The position numbers were made by a program, and so were the translations under genes. 55,899 nucleotides of DNA. It comes from Flaviflexus sp. (lineage in GTDB: Bacteria > Actinomycetota > Actinomycetes > Actinomycetales > Actinomycetaceae). A model generated the notes under the pieces. The model was not told the DNA's origin, did no database searches, and was given only the letters and a program-made list of their open reading frames with translations. This document shows, piece after piece, positions 46,402 through 54,020 of the stretch. The stretch lies in assembly GCA_030537635.1 (NCBI GenBank), contig JAUNVM010000003.1, positions 1-55,899 of the forward strand, in the 5' to 3' direction. Each line of letters begins with the position of its first letter. Positions within the stretch are counted from its first letter, which is position 1.

Positions 46402-47281
46402 CCACCTAAGTAGCGCCCACTCGGTCGCCGGGCACATACTACCCGACAGCCACTGGAGGATACCAACTTGGCCCTCACTGTGAATAAACCGCCATGCTCT
46501 AGACTCATCATCCCCGGCCTGCCCCCCACCGTCATTGGACACGCGATCTCCCTCGACCATTGATCGCAGCCAGACCTTTTGGAAAGCACGCTCATAGTGA
46601 GCATCCGATTTATAACGACTCCCAAGCAGTACCAACTGACTGCCGGGCCTGAGGAAGTCCAGCTCGAACCCGCCGTCGACAAGATTCTAGGATCTGACCT
46701 GCTCTCCAACATATAAGTCGATGAGGGCTTAATCGTAACTCCACGTTCTCCTCCGCCATCGGTGAAGTTGAAGCACAAGACGTGTCACATGACCCCAAAC
46801 CAGGTTCAAGCTACTATCGAAGGAACCAGCAGGTGGCAGGATGCGCCACTCTCGTCGCTACGATTTGTGGCTCTTGAACGACTATCGTCGCCAAGGTCTG
46901 TTAACCAATACCACTCTCAGCAAACAGTCAAAGATTAACTGCAATATCTGGTCTGGAGGCACCAAAATCCCAGTAGCCGAAGTCGGCGAAGAACGGTAGC
47001 TGCAGCTGGGTGCACCGCAAGTACAGCGCTCAACTAGACCCAACGGCGCCGAGCCAGTGCCGCGTCAACACAGGATGCCCTTATGCTACTTGCTATAACG
47101 GAGGACCGCTTCTAACCGACCCGCGCGGTATCGCCTCATTTCCTGCAACTTTAGGGAGTGCGGACCAAATTAACCATGACCGCCAAACGAGAACATCAAA
47201 GCGTCGACCCTGGCAAGAATATAGCACGCAACAGGACGATTTCTACCCATTGACTATCCTGCCACCCATTAGGCGGGGGAT
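46402..47281. other. 880-bp region without a supportable gene
   Basis: No credible gene is seen. On the minus strand one frame is open from about 46689 into the pabA remnant (through WRFIHSEGQVGILQWLSG), with only a TTG start available at 46635; it may be a gene fragment fused to the remnant by the insertion. A + strand frame at 47010-47321 lacks a ribosome-binding site and family resemblance. The area looks like decayed DNA downstream of the island operon. Confidence 0.6.
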
Positions 47282-48649
47282 TCAGCTGTTAGATGACCAC
47301 GCTTCAGGTAAACCGATCTGACGCACCTTGGGGGAGGAAAGGAGAATAAGTGCAGAGATGGACATGAGGATTGCTCCGCCTAGAAGGCCGGGAATCTGCT
47401 TGTTGGATGATACGAGAATGCCGGAAACCACAGGAGCGAAGGCTGCGAGCCCCATCCCAGCCACTGTCATGATTGCCGCCGACCGGCCTTGCATGTTCTG
47501 CGGCGTACGCGCATAGAAGTAACCCAACATAGGCGCCGAAACTATAGGCATGCACAATCCGTAGACCGCAAACCAGATAAAGAGGAAATTATAGCTTGGA
47601 GCCAAGGCGAAGGCGAAGAAGTCGAAGGAAATGACGGCGAGAATTGCGATGACGAGACGTCCGGTCGGCACCTTTCGCATGAGTATTCCGGAAGCCGGGG
47701 CGCCGATGAACATGCCGATTGCGGCAGCCACTTCAACAAGAGAGATCTGGAAGGCGGTGTATTCAAGCTGAATTAGCCGGTAAATGACAAGGGTCATCAT
47801 GAGGGTAGAAGAGAATCCCATGATCGCAGAGACGAGGGCGATGGGGCGCTTGACCGCATCAGAAAAAACGAGCTTGAAACCCTCAGCGAGATCCTTCCAC
47901 ACCGAGACAATCCCCTGGGAAACCGAACCTTTTTTCTCCTCGGCTTTAACCTCCTCAGAGGCATCGCTCGAGCTCCCAACCGCACCTGCGTCTCGGAGCT
48001 CATCGGCATCCGACTCGCACTCATCTTCTCTCGCCTGATTGTCTTCCACCGCTCCTTCGGAGGCAGGTGCTGTTACACCTACATCTGCGGAGAGGTTCGT
48101 CTTGATGAGTACCGCAGTGGTGCCGAGCAGAGCCAGGGCGCCGGCGGTCACACCGAAAGGCAACCAGCTAAAGGCAGCATACAACAGGCCTCCAACAGGC
48201 CCACCAAGCAAACTAATAATTGCCCGACGCGCCTGGATAACCGATTGAGCAGATGCAAAGGCTCTGTCTTCCGTAACAATTGACCGCAACGCGGCGTCGT
48301 CAGCAAAACCAAACATCGCCTCTGTTAATGTCGCGATAACAACGAGGGAAAACAGGACAGGATAGGTAAGCTGCCCTATGGCGAGAAGAATCGTAGCTGC
48401 TAGCCATACCAAGCAGCCAATCGCAGCGCGTGCGTAGATTCCTGTACGGCGGTCTATCCGATCAACGAGTACTCCTCCAAAGAGAGCGAGCACAGCGAAG
48501 ATCACCTTCGAAGTTGCCTCCAAGGTACCCGCTGCGGTAACAGAGCCCGTGATGGCAACAACAATGATCGGTAAGACGAGTGAACGTATCGAATTTGCGA
48601 ACTGATCAGCCGTAGTACCAGTAAGCCACAGATAGTAATCCCGTTTCAT
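47282..48649 (-). CDS. MFS transporter, probable RiPP exporter/self-immunity
   Basis: A 455-residue major facilitator protein with about 12 transmembrane segments and the motif-A-like GGVLVDRIDRRTG between helices 2 and 3. The central cytoplasmic loop (about residues 190-250) is long, acidic and rich in Glu, Asp and Ser. It resembles MFS drug exporters. Its ATG overlaps the YcaO stop (ATGA), so it is the last gene of the cluster and probably exports the product or gives self-resistance (inference). Confidence 0.85.
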   Translation of the reverse strand: MKRDYYLWLTGTTADQFANSIRSLVLPIIVVAITGSVTAAGTLEATSKVIFAVLALFGGVLVDRIDRRTGIYARAAIGCLVWLAATILLAIGQLTYPVLFSLVVIATLTEAMFGFADDAALRSIVTEDRAFASAQSVIQARRAIISLLGGPVGGLLYAAFSWLPFGVTAGALALLGTTAVLIKTNLSADVGVTAPASEGAVEDNQAREDECESDADELRDAGAVGSSSDASEEVKAEEKKGSVSQGIVSVWKDLAEGFKLVFSDAVKRPIALVSAIMGFSSTLMMTLVIYRLIQLEYTAFQISLVEVAAAIGMFIGAPASGILMRKVPTGRLVIAILAVISFDFFAFALAPSYNFLFIWFAVYGLCMPIVSAPMLGYFYARTPQNMQGRSAAIMTVAGMGLAAFAPVVSGILVSSNKQIPGLLGGAILMSISALILLSSPKVRQIGLPEAWSSNS

Positions 48650-49515
48650 GAAATTCCTCCAGACGGTGTTTTCAGAATAAATCTACCTACAAAATGTGGA
48701 GTTACCTGGACAGGTGAGACAGGATCGAAAATTTGAGATCCAAAGCTTCCCTCAAGTGGCGTCGCCACTAAAGCGACATATCCAAGCTCCGAAAGACGTG
48801 CCACCCGCGCACTAATAACCGAGAAGTGACAATTTCTATCAACACCCTGGAAAGTAACGTCGCCGATTTCCCGTTCGTAGGTCGACGTCGTTGAGACTTG
48901 GCCATGTCGGCCCCTATCGACGCCGAGCCTCTCGTCTGGAACGTGGAAACTATCTTGAGACGCCGCCGCAAGAAGCATTTTGGCTTCATTACACGCATGA
49001 CCAAGCGCCTTTGACGCTTCGTTTGAAAATCCATATCCCCTAACCGAAAACCCACCAAACTCTGCGGAGACAACAAAAAACCGATGATCCTGAGAGGCGT
49101 CCATGGCCAGACAGGTTCCAGGCAAGAAACCCAGCCGCTCCGGCTCAGAAATACCCAACGACACCAAATCCAGAAGGTTAAGTAGATACTGTTGGATTAG
49201 TATGCGCTCTCTCACCTCCAAGGTCGCCCTTGTTAACGCCTCATCACCAGATAGCGCAAAAGCTGAGCCAAGAATACAATACTTGTTTGGTGGAAGATCC
49301 GACAACAACTGCTTCCACAATCGGGGGACCTCTCGACGCTCCAAGGCCTCACCAAAACTCCGCGTCAAAGCAAGATTCAACGTGGCACCGAAACCACTTG
49401 AAATTTCCTTTCCGCCCTTACCGTCGGTTATTGCTGCGAAATAACCAGAAGCATACTTAAAACAGCTTTGTAGTCGGAACCCAAAACTTGCAATGCGGTC
49501 ACATTGACTAAACAT
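48646..49515 (-). CDS. YcaO-family cyclodehydratase-like protein (short)
   Basis: A 289-residue protein with the YcaO pattern in order: a GKG-like loop and first Glu helix (TDGKGGKEISS, then ALTRSFGEALERRE, residues about 32-62), a second helix (ALTRATLEVRERILIQQYL, about 95-112) and a third (GYGFSNEASKALGHACNEAK, about 158-177), then the late beta-rich part. YcaO enzymes use ATP to cyclise Cys/Ser/Thr onto the preceding amide, giving azolines. It is much shorter than usual (about 400 or more residues), lacks a Pro-rich C-terminus, and lacks a fused leader-binding domain. It overlaps sagB by 8 bp and the MFS gene by 4 bp. Confidence 0.78.
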   Translation of the reverse strand: MFSQCDRIASFGFRLQSCFKYASGYFAAITDGKGGKEISSGFGATLNLALTRSFGEALERREVPRLWKQLLSDLPPNKYCILGSAFALSGDEALTRATLEVRERILIQQYLLNLLDLVSLGISEPERLGFLPGTCLAMDASQDHRFFVVSAEFGGFSVRGYGFSNEASKALGHACNEAKMLLAAASQDSFHVPDERLGVDRGRHGQVSTTSTYEREIGDVTFQGVDRNCHFSVISARVARLSELGYVALVATPLEGSFGSQIFDPVSPVQVTPHFVGRFILKTPSGGIS

Positions 49516-50584
49516 GATAACCCGTTTTTAGGCTCGATAGTCGCATATCACACGCCTGCCTATCTGGAAGACCAATACTTAGAGCGAGAGTACAAATCTC
49601 ATCCTCAGTCAATTGAATATACTGCGTCAAAAGAGTTAAGTTGACTGCAGGAGTGATAACACTACCGAGACCAAGTATCTCTGCCACAACAGAGGCCATC
49701 GCCGCAGCAGAGCCAGCATTTGCCCAGACGGTATTCACAGCGTTGAGACCGCGATACTTCCAGCTATAATGACTGAGGTCCGCAATCAAGAACAGAGTAA
49801 GCGCCGAGCGGCGAAGGTACGTTTGACCAAAGAGAAGCTGATCCTGCTCCGTGGAGGCGAGGTCCTTGCCACACGCAACAAGACTATTTTTGTGATCTAG
49901 ATAGCGATAGAACCCGCTTTTCCATCCGGAAACCCGGTTAACGTACAGCAGGGGCCACAGCTCGTGTCGACTTCCCCCGCTCGGAAATACCTTGACTGGT
50001 AGAGGTGAGCCGACCTCTGGGTGCAAAGTACATTCGATCCCAAAAGACCTCGTTAAGAGCTCACCCGCCAAGGCGGCTGAGATGCCTTGATCAAGGAAGT
50101 CTCTACACGTTCGCCTCCTACGCAGCAGTTGACCTTCGGCTTCATCCTCATCGAATTCGGCGATATTTGGAAGTTGGATCTCCAGCTCTGTGTACTCAGC
50201 CGCGTCCGCTCTAGCAGAAGGAATGCGTCTTTCACCTTCCGTCAATGCCTCTACCGCAGCACGATAGCTTTCTGCGCGGCTCGTATACCCAGTGTTTTGC
50301 GAAGCCGTCACCGCCGAACCGACCAGGGGCCCCCAACGTTTTTGCCAATCTGGCAGCCTCGTCTCGCTATCTGCTTCAGTGAGAAAGCCTAGATCGGACA
50401 GCTTCCTAAAGAATTCTGGGTGCTGCTCAGCGATACCAGATCTTTCGGATTCATTTCCCTCGAGCCAACCCAAAAGCACATACATAGCGCGCTGACTTAA
50501 ACGCAACTCCTTGCCCGTTATTCGAGCAACAATCGAAATTACGCCACTCTCATCGAAGACACTAACAAAACCCGGAGTTTGCAT
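49508..50584 (-). CDS. SagB/ThcOx-type FMN azoline dehydrogenase
   Basis: A 358-residue nitroreductase-fold protein. Residues 1-130 form a divergent N-terminal region; the FMN domain starts at LLRRRRTCRDF (about 150) and includes FPSGGSRHELWPLLYVNRV, GFYRYL, TLFLIADLSHYSWKYRGLN (about 265-285) and the C-terminal helix. SagB-type enzymes oxidise azolines to thiazoles and oxazoles. GGGGAAG precedes the ATG. Together with the overlapping YcaO gene it points to an azole-containing peptide product. Confidence 0.85.
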   Translation of the reverse strand: MQTPGFVSVFDESGVISIVARITGKELRLSQRAMYVLLGWLEGNESERSGIAEQHPEFFRKLSDLGFLTEADSETRLPDWQKRWGPLVGSAVTASQNTGYTSRAESYRAAVEALTEGERRIPSARADAAEYTELEIQLPNIAEFDEDEAEGQLLRRRRTCRDFLDQGISAALAGELLTRSFGIECTLHPEVGSPLPVKVFPSGGSRHELWPLLYVNRVSGWKSGFYRYLDHKNSLVACGKDLASTEQDQLLFGQTYLRRSALTLFLIADLSHYSWKYRGLNAVNTVWANAGSAAAMASVVAEILGLGSVITPAVNLTLLTQYIQLTEDEICTLALSIGLPDRQACDMRLSSLKTGYHV

Positions 50585-50592
50585 ACTTCCCC

Positions 50593-50982
50593 TTAAACCA
50601 CAGCATTAAAGCAGTAGAGACCTTCTTTTACGCGCTCCCGATATTCTCCTTCAGGAATTAAGTCCAGGAAGGTCGCGGCAAAGCGCGCGCATTCGGCAGC
50701 CTTTCTTCGTTGACCACAAAGATAGAGGCTTTGAGAAAGGCTTAGTAGTGCCGACGCAAGAGATCGCTGGGAGTCTACCCTGTCTTTACTCTGAGGGTCC
50801 GCAGCAGTATCTAGCAGCCACCGTACAGCACGGTAATCCAACGATAGTCGCAAAGCCGCATCACTACAACAGTCCGCAGCCAGGTGAGCAGCGATAGCGC
50901 GCTCGTAGGTTAGCCGCGTAGGCGACTCCGCCAGCTCGAGAAGTTCTCCAAAACTCAATTGTGAATCGATTCGGTTAAACAT
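50593..50982 (-). CDS. Unrecognised 129-aa helical protein of the RiPP cluster
   Basis: I do not recognise a family. The sequence is almost entirely helical, Leu/Ala/Arg-rich, with paired helices (AIAAHLAADCCSDAALRLSLD; ALLSLSQSLYLCGQRRKAAE) recalling TPR-type repeats, and it has five Cys. There is no signal peptide or membrane segment. The ATG overlaps the end of the 595-aa gene by 8 bp and the SagB gene starts 8 bp after its stop, so it is a co-translated cluster component, possibly a scaffold or precursor-binding protein (inference). Confidence 0.7.
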   Translation of the reverse strand: MFNRIDSQLSFGELLELAESPTRLTYERAIAAHLAADCCSDAALRLSLDYRAVRWLLDTAADPQSKDRVDSQRSLASALLSLSQSLYLCGQRRKAAECARFAATFLDLIPEGEYRERVKEGLYCFNAVV

Positions 50983-52762
50983 CAGTCAAATTCCAAGGTA
51001 GACGATTTCTAATAATTGCGGCGGCTAACAATAATCGGAAACCGTAGTGATGCGACATGGTCAAATCCAGCTGCAAGACGGACTTAATCAGATTTTCGTC
51101 TATCTTCATAGGCCACAAGCTAAGCATTGGCGCAGCTGAGTATCTAGGGTGATGTTCTAACGTTTCAACCAGAGATTCTACGTATCCTCGCGCTAAACCC
51201 TTCGCCGCTTTCGTATGCTGCTGTAGGATCTTGCGAGCCTGCCGCCTCGACAACGTCGAAACCAGAATCGAAACGGCAAGGAGTTCAATACTCTTTCCTG
51301 TCTCCCCCGACGCCTCAACTAGTTTGAGGCGTGAATCTGACCAGTTATGGTTAGATCTCTGAATAAACCTAACCGGTGACACGGCGTTAATTAGAGGGTG
51401 ATTAGGTGTATGGCTTTGGATAGGTGACTCCATCCTGCTTCCAATAATCACAACCCGAAATTCGCCTCTACCGAGAGGATGAATCTCTCCGCAAATAAGA
51501 TTGTCGTTTCCCTTTCTCAGCTGAAATACATTTCCTCCTGAGAGCCTGAAGTGGAATTCGTATCCAGACTCCCAGCTGCCCGCAGGCTGAATCTCAGCGG
51601 CATGTGCCATAGGGGTCGAGCGCGTTACGTGGTAACTCTCCGACACGATCCGTCGGTTCGGAGACTGATAAGCCTTTAGAACCGTGTCTGACGGGCATTG
51701 AATAATCAGTCCATCATCCTTATGAATCAGCTCTTCGATTGCCGATCTATGCCTGTCTATATGCGCTGTGAACGCTTTATCGGTAAATGGTTGACGTATG
51801 GTGACTAGGCGAGAACGGGCGTATTTCCGGCATGTTTCCCATAGGAAATGTGGGGGCGCCCCAGCAGGTAGCCGGACACCCGGTGGTCCAATTGGGCGGT
51901 CGCCCAGGAGAAGGTCTGGAAGCGGACCATATACACTGTCTCGTGCCTCCATCAAACGAAGCCAGCTTGACACTAAACCATTCGCAATTCTTAAGTATTT
52001 TGAAATTGCAGGCGGGAGATCTAAAAGGGTACGGCAGCTGGCCTGCAAAAGAACGACGCGGCGACCAAGGGAGTCCGTCAGTAACGTTTGCCCGAGCTCG
52101 TCTTCAACAATGTGCAGATCTAACACGTCAAGGGAGTTACAACTCTCAATTATTACATTTGACATTCCGCTGGACGCTTGGAGCAAGCTTCTTCTAAGTC
52201 TAATTGCGTGGCGGTCGTCAGGACGTGATCTGGGGAGGATTAAGATGATCCGATCATCAGCAGAAAACTGATTCAGGAAATCTCTTTGCACATCGAGGTC
52301 GAGGGACGAGAGTGCAGTAGTTCCAAAAGGGCGGACCTGACTAATGACGTGATCCCCAGAATATTGCTCAATTTCAATGTCCGCAGCGATATGATTCGGA
52401 GTAATTCTAGCTGCCGCTTTCAACGCTGCTGCCGACTCAAGTGGCCACATGCGCGTAAGCCTAGCGTGAGATTTGGGGCGGCCTTTTGCGAGTCGATACC
52501 AATTTGCGGAATTAAGAAGCTCCACAAGATTGGCTGCCACAAACGACTCATCCCGTCGGAGGCTATTTGGTGCAGCACAGAATTTTACATCTGCATAATC
52601 TATTGTTGGTGTCGCTCTAGTCGCACGCCTTAACCTGGATCGCAGCGCAGCGCCCTGCCACGTGGGTGGACCCTCTTGGCTCAGCGTTTCAAAAGCCGGA
52701 AGCTGCGCCATCCGACTAGTAAACCCCACGCAGCAGGACACCTTGTAGCTTCCGTGACTCAC
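50975..52762 (-). CDS. Unrecognised 595-aa protein, largest enzyme candidate of the RiPP cluster
   Basis: I cannot assign a family. It is soluble and has no signal peptide. Residues 1-130 are basic; 130-250 contain beta/helix alternation with VISQVRPFGTTALSSLDLDV and RIILILPRSRPDDRHAIRLRR; GPLPDLLLGDRPIGPPGVRL (about 285-305) is a Pro/Gly-rich loop; the C-terminal third (from about 480) is helical with KSIELLAVSILVSTLSRRQARK. It stands where azoline clusters usually encode the YcaO partner (an E1/ocin-ThiF-like or LanB-like protein), but no motif of those is visible. The start is a GTG only 5 bp after the core-peptide stop; the in-frame ATG at codon 19 is an alternative. Confidence 0.65.
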   Translation of the reverse strand: MSHGSYKVSCCVGFTSRMAQLPAFETLSQEGPPTWQGAALRSRLRRATRATPTIDYADVKFCAAPNSLRRDESFVAANLVELLNSANWYRLAKGRPKSHARLTRMWPLESAAALKAAARITPNHIAADIEIEQYSGDHVISQVRPFGTTALSSLDLDVQRDFLNQFSADDRIILILPRSRPDDRHAIRLRRSLLQASSGMSNVIIESCNSLDVLDLHIVEDELGQTLLTDSLGRRVVLLQASCRTLLDLPPAISKYLRIANGLVSSWLRLMEARDSVYGPLPDLLLGDRPIGPPGVRLPAGAPPHFLWETCRKYARSRLVTIRQPFTDKAFTAHIDRHRSAIEELIHKDDGLIIQCPSDTVLKAYQSPNRRIVSESYHVTRSTPMAHAAEIQPAGSWESGYEFHFRLSGGNVFQLRKGNDNLICGEIHPLGRGEFRVVIIGSRMESPIQSHTPNHPLINAVSPVRFIQRSNHNWSDSRLKLVEASGETGKSIELLAVSILVSTLSRRQARKILQQHTKAAKGLARGYVESLVETLEHHPRYSAAPMLSLWPMKIDENLIKSVLQLDLTMSHHYGFRLLLAAAIIRNRLPWNLTDV

Positions 52763-52767
52763 TTTAG

Positions 52768-52848
52768 TTAGCCACAGACTCCGCAGATGGTCACATTAAA
52801 AAGGGCCGACTTCGGCAGGGTCATTTCCTCGAAGTCTACACCTTCCAT
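52768..52848 (-). CDS. Candidate RiPP precursor, core-containing frame (26 aa)
   Basis: A 26-codon frame starts at the ATG at 52848 and stops 5 bp before the GTG of the 595-aa gene. It begins MEGVDFEEMTLPKSA, an acidic/hydrophobic pattern like the end of thiopeptide and TOMM leaders, and ends TICGVCG, with one Thr and two Cys each followed or preceded by small residues suited to azole formation. Its frame is open upstream only to a TGA at 52867-52869. Ribosome-binding signals (GAGG 2 nt before, GGAG 13 nt before) are poor. It overlaps the leader-like frame by 13 bp. Confidence 0.55.
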   Translation of the reverse strand: MEGVDFEEMTLPKSALFNVTICGVCG

Positions 52849-52928
52849 AACCTCGAAGATGCTCCATCAATCAGCTGATCAAGGGCGCGCTGCGCATCAT
52901 CAATCAAGCCGTCAGTGGAATTGTTCAC
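52836..52928 (-). CDS. Candidate RiPP leader frame (30 aa)
   Basis: A 30-codon frame from the GTG at 52928, about 15 nt after a TATAGA -10 box. It reads MNNSTDGLIDDAQRALDQL and continues as an acidic amphipathic helix ending RLWKV. This is leader-like and lacks core residues. A -1 shift anywhere between 52839 and 52866 would join it to the 26-aa core frame and give a precursor of about 53 residues, a usual length. Either the gene carries a real or sequencing indel, or two overlapping peptides are made. No ribosome-binding site better than GAAAGAAA is present. Confidence 0.45.
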   Translation of the reverse strand: MNNSTDGLIDDAQRALDQLIDGASSRLWKV

Positions 52929-53405
52929 GAGAATTTTCTTTCGTCTATATTTTTGAAGCGGGAAGCTTCGAGAAAATGCTAACATGCGCCTTTAAAATTA
53001 TCTGAGTATTGAAAAAATTTAACACAACAATGGGGGCAACCCGGTCACTATAAGCCAATTCGACCAGCCACGTTAACTTGGTCAATTGGTTTCGAGCCTT
53101 GCCCTCCGTGGGAGCATTTTTGCGGTGTGTCAAAATTTAACTTCCACGACTCATCGCAGCGGTTCTCTCCTCTGCCTCGCCGGTAAGGGGGCCCTTTTCC
53201 GTTGAGTGCACCCCACTGGGTCACGGCGTGTAACTGACCCAAGCTATACGACGGAAGCTTTGAGTTAGTGCGCTCTCTGGTGTCGACCCCGGAAGGATCC
53301 GTGTGGTCAGGCGGTCTAGTATGACCGGTCCAAGCCGCCTCATTCCGCGCGTTCTATAGCCTTACTGACACTGCAAGACAGGGGAATTGCCCTCTTGAAG
53401 CAGCG
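52929..53405. other. 477-bp upstream region of the RiPP operon, no gene seen
   Basis: AT-rich near the operon (52929-53030) and GC-richer towards pabA. It holds the promoter elements described separately. Minus-strand frames at 53048-53242 and 52945-53133 lack start signals and family resemblance. No integrase or repeat is visible. Confidence 0.6.
52944..52971 (-). promoter_or_regulatory. Candidate promoter/operator of the RiPP operon
   Basis: The minus strand has TATAGA (52944-52949), 15 nt before the leader-frame GTG. Just upstream, 52953-52971 is an imperfect inverted repeat (TTGAAGC ... GCTTCGA on the + strand) positioned to cover the -10/-35 spacer, so it could bind a regulator. No regulator gene lies in the island. 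Confidence 0.45.
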
Positions 53406-54020
53406 CTATTGACGGATGAGCGGGCTGAGGCCCTCGGAGCGCTTCACGGCGTCGGTGATGCCGGTGAGGGCGAGCCAGTTGGCGAGCATGCGATGCCCGC
53501 CTTGGGTGAGGACGGCCTCGGGATGGAATTGGACGCCCCACAGGGGCTTGGTGCGGTGCTCGACAGCCATGACGATCCCGCCGGCAGTGCGAGCATTGGC
53601 GCGCAGCTGCTCGGGAACCTCGCTGGTCAGGGCGAGGGAGTGATAGCGGGTGACCTCGAGCGGGCTGGGCAGGCCCGCAAAGATTCCGGTGCCGTCGTGA
53701 ATAATCGAGGAGACCTTGCCGTGCATGAGCTCCGGGGCCCGGTCGATGCGCCCGCCGTGGCATTCGGCGAGGCCCTGGTGGCCCAGGCACACCCCGAGCA
53801 TGGGAACACTGTGTTCTTCGCATTCGGCAATGATCCGAGGGCTGTCCCCGGCCCGGCAAGGCTCCCCTGGCCCGGGCGAGATGAGCACGCCGGTGTAGTC
53901 GGTGGCATGCACGCCATCGAGGTCATCATTGCGCTTGACCTGGGTGGTGGCGCCCAGCTGACGGAGGTAGTCGACGATCGTGTAGACGAAGGAGTCGTAG
54001 TTGTCGACGACGAGGATCAT
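53406..54020 (-). CDS. pabA: Aminodeoxychorismate/anthranilate synthase glutaminase subunit
   Basis: A 204-residue class I glutamine amidotransferase supplying ammonia for 4-amino-4-deoxychorismate (folate) or anthranilate (Trp). Motifs: VVDNYDSFVYTIVDYL, ISPGPGEP, nucleophile Cys in MLGVCLGHQGL, and His/Glu in GVQFHPEAV. The last 120 bp, from GVQFHPEA onward, are the right copy of the direct repeat, so its tail may have been supplied by the incoming element while the original tail remains at 46273. The start overlaps the stop of the small membrane protein gene. Confidence 0.93.
   Translation of the reverse strand: MILVVDNYDSFVYTIVDYLRQLGATTQVKRNDDLDGVHATDYTGVLISPGPGEPCRAGDSPRIIAECEEHSVPMLGVCLGHQGLAECHGGRIDRAPELMHGKVSSIIHDGTGIFAGLPSPLEVTRYHSLALTSEVPEQLRANARTAGGIVMAVEHRTKPLWGVQFHPEAVLTQGGHRMLANWLALTGITDAVKRSEGLSPLIRQ
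53415..53534. repeat. Right copy of the 120-bp direct repeat flanking the island
   Basis: It lies inside the 3' end of intact pabA and matches 46282-46401 at 117 of 120 positions. Outward from the left copy and inward from the right copy a short word, CAGCGCT, recurs (46274 and 53401) after which the sequences differ by a 6-bp gap. Confidence 0.9.

Larger units (their letters stand above)
46282..53534. mobile_element. Low-GC genomic island carrying a RiPP cluster, inserted at the pabA 3' end
   Basis: About 7.1 kb separate the two pabA 3' copies. Base composition drops sharply (one counted line, 49561-49620, has 22 G/C of 60) compared with GC-rich flanks, and codon use follows. The island carries five tightly packed minus-strand genes and a precursor-like region but no integrase, transposase or terminal inverted repeats. 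The layout fits an integrative element that replaces the 3' end of its target gene, or homologous recombination of foreign DNA carrying a pabA tail; the mechanism is inferred. Confidence 0.65.

Noticed and set aside
47010..47321. A 103-codon + strand frame downstream of the MFS gene
   Set aside because: No ribosome-binding site, no family resemblance, low-complexity reading and overlap with the MFS 3' end.
52836..52870. Programmed -1 frameshifting as the explanation of the split precursor
   Set aside because: No X XXY YYZ slippery site or downstream pseudoknot is evident in the permitted window, so I list it only as one possibility and not as the call.
52787..53005. A 72-codon + strand frame over the precursor region
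   Set aside because: It is antisense to the leader/core frames, which are better supported by promoter position and spacing to the next gene.
46282..53534. Classifying the cluster as a thiopeptide or lanthipeptide system
   Set aside because: The leader resembles thiopeptide leaders, but no LanB-like dehydratase, pyridine-forming enzyme or LanC/LanM-type protein is visible and the core has only two Cys.
46282..53534. An insertion sequence or prophage as carrier of the island
   Set aside because: No transposase, integrase, phage structural gene or terminal inverted repeat is present; the only borders are the pabA direct repeats.
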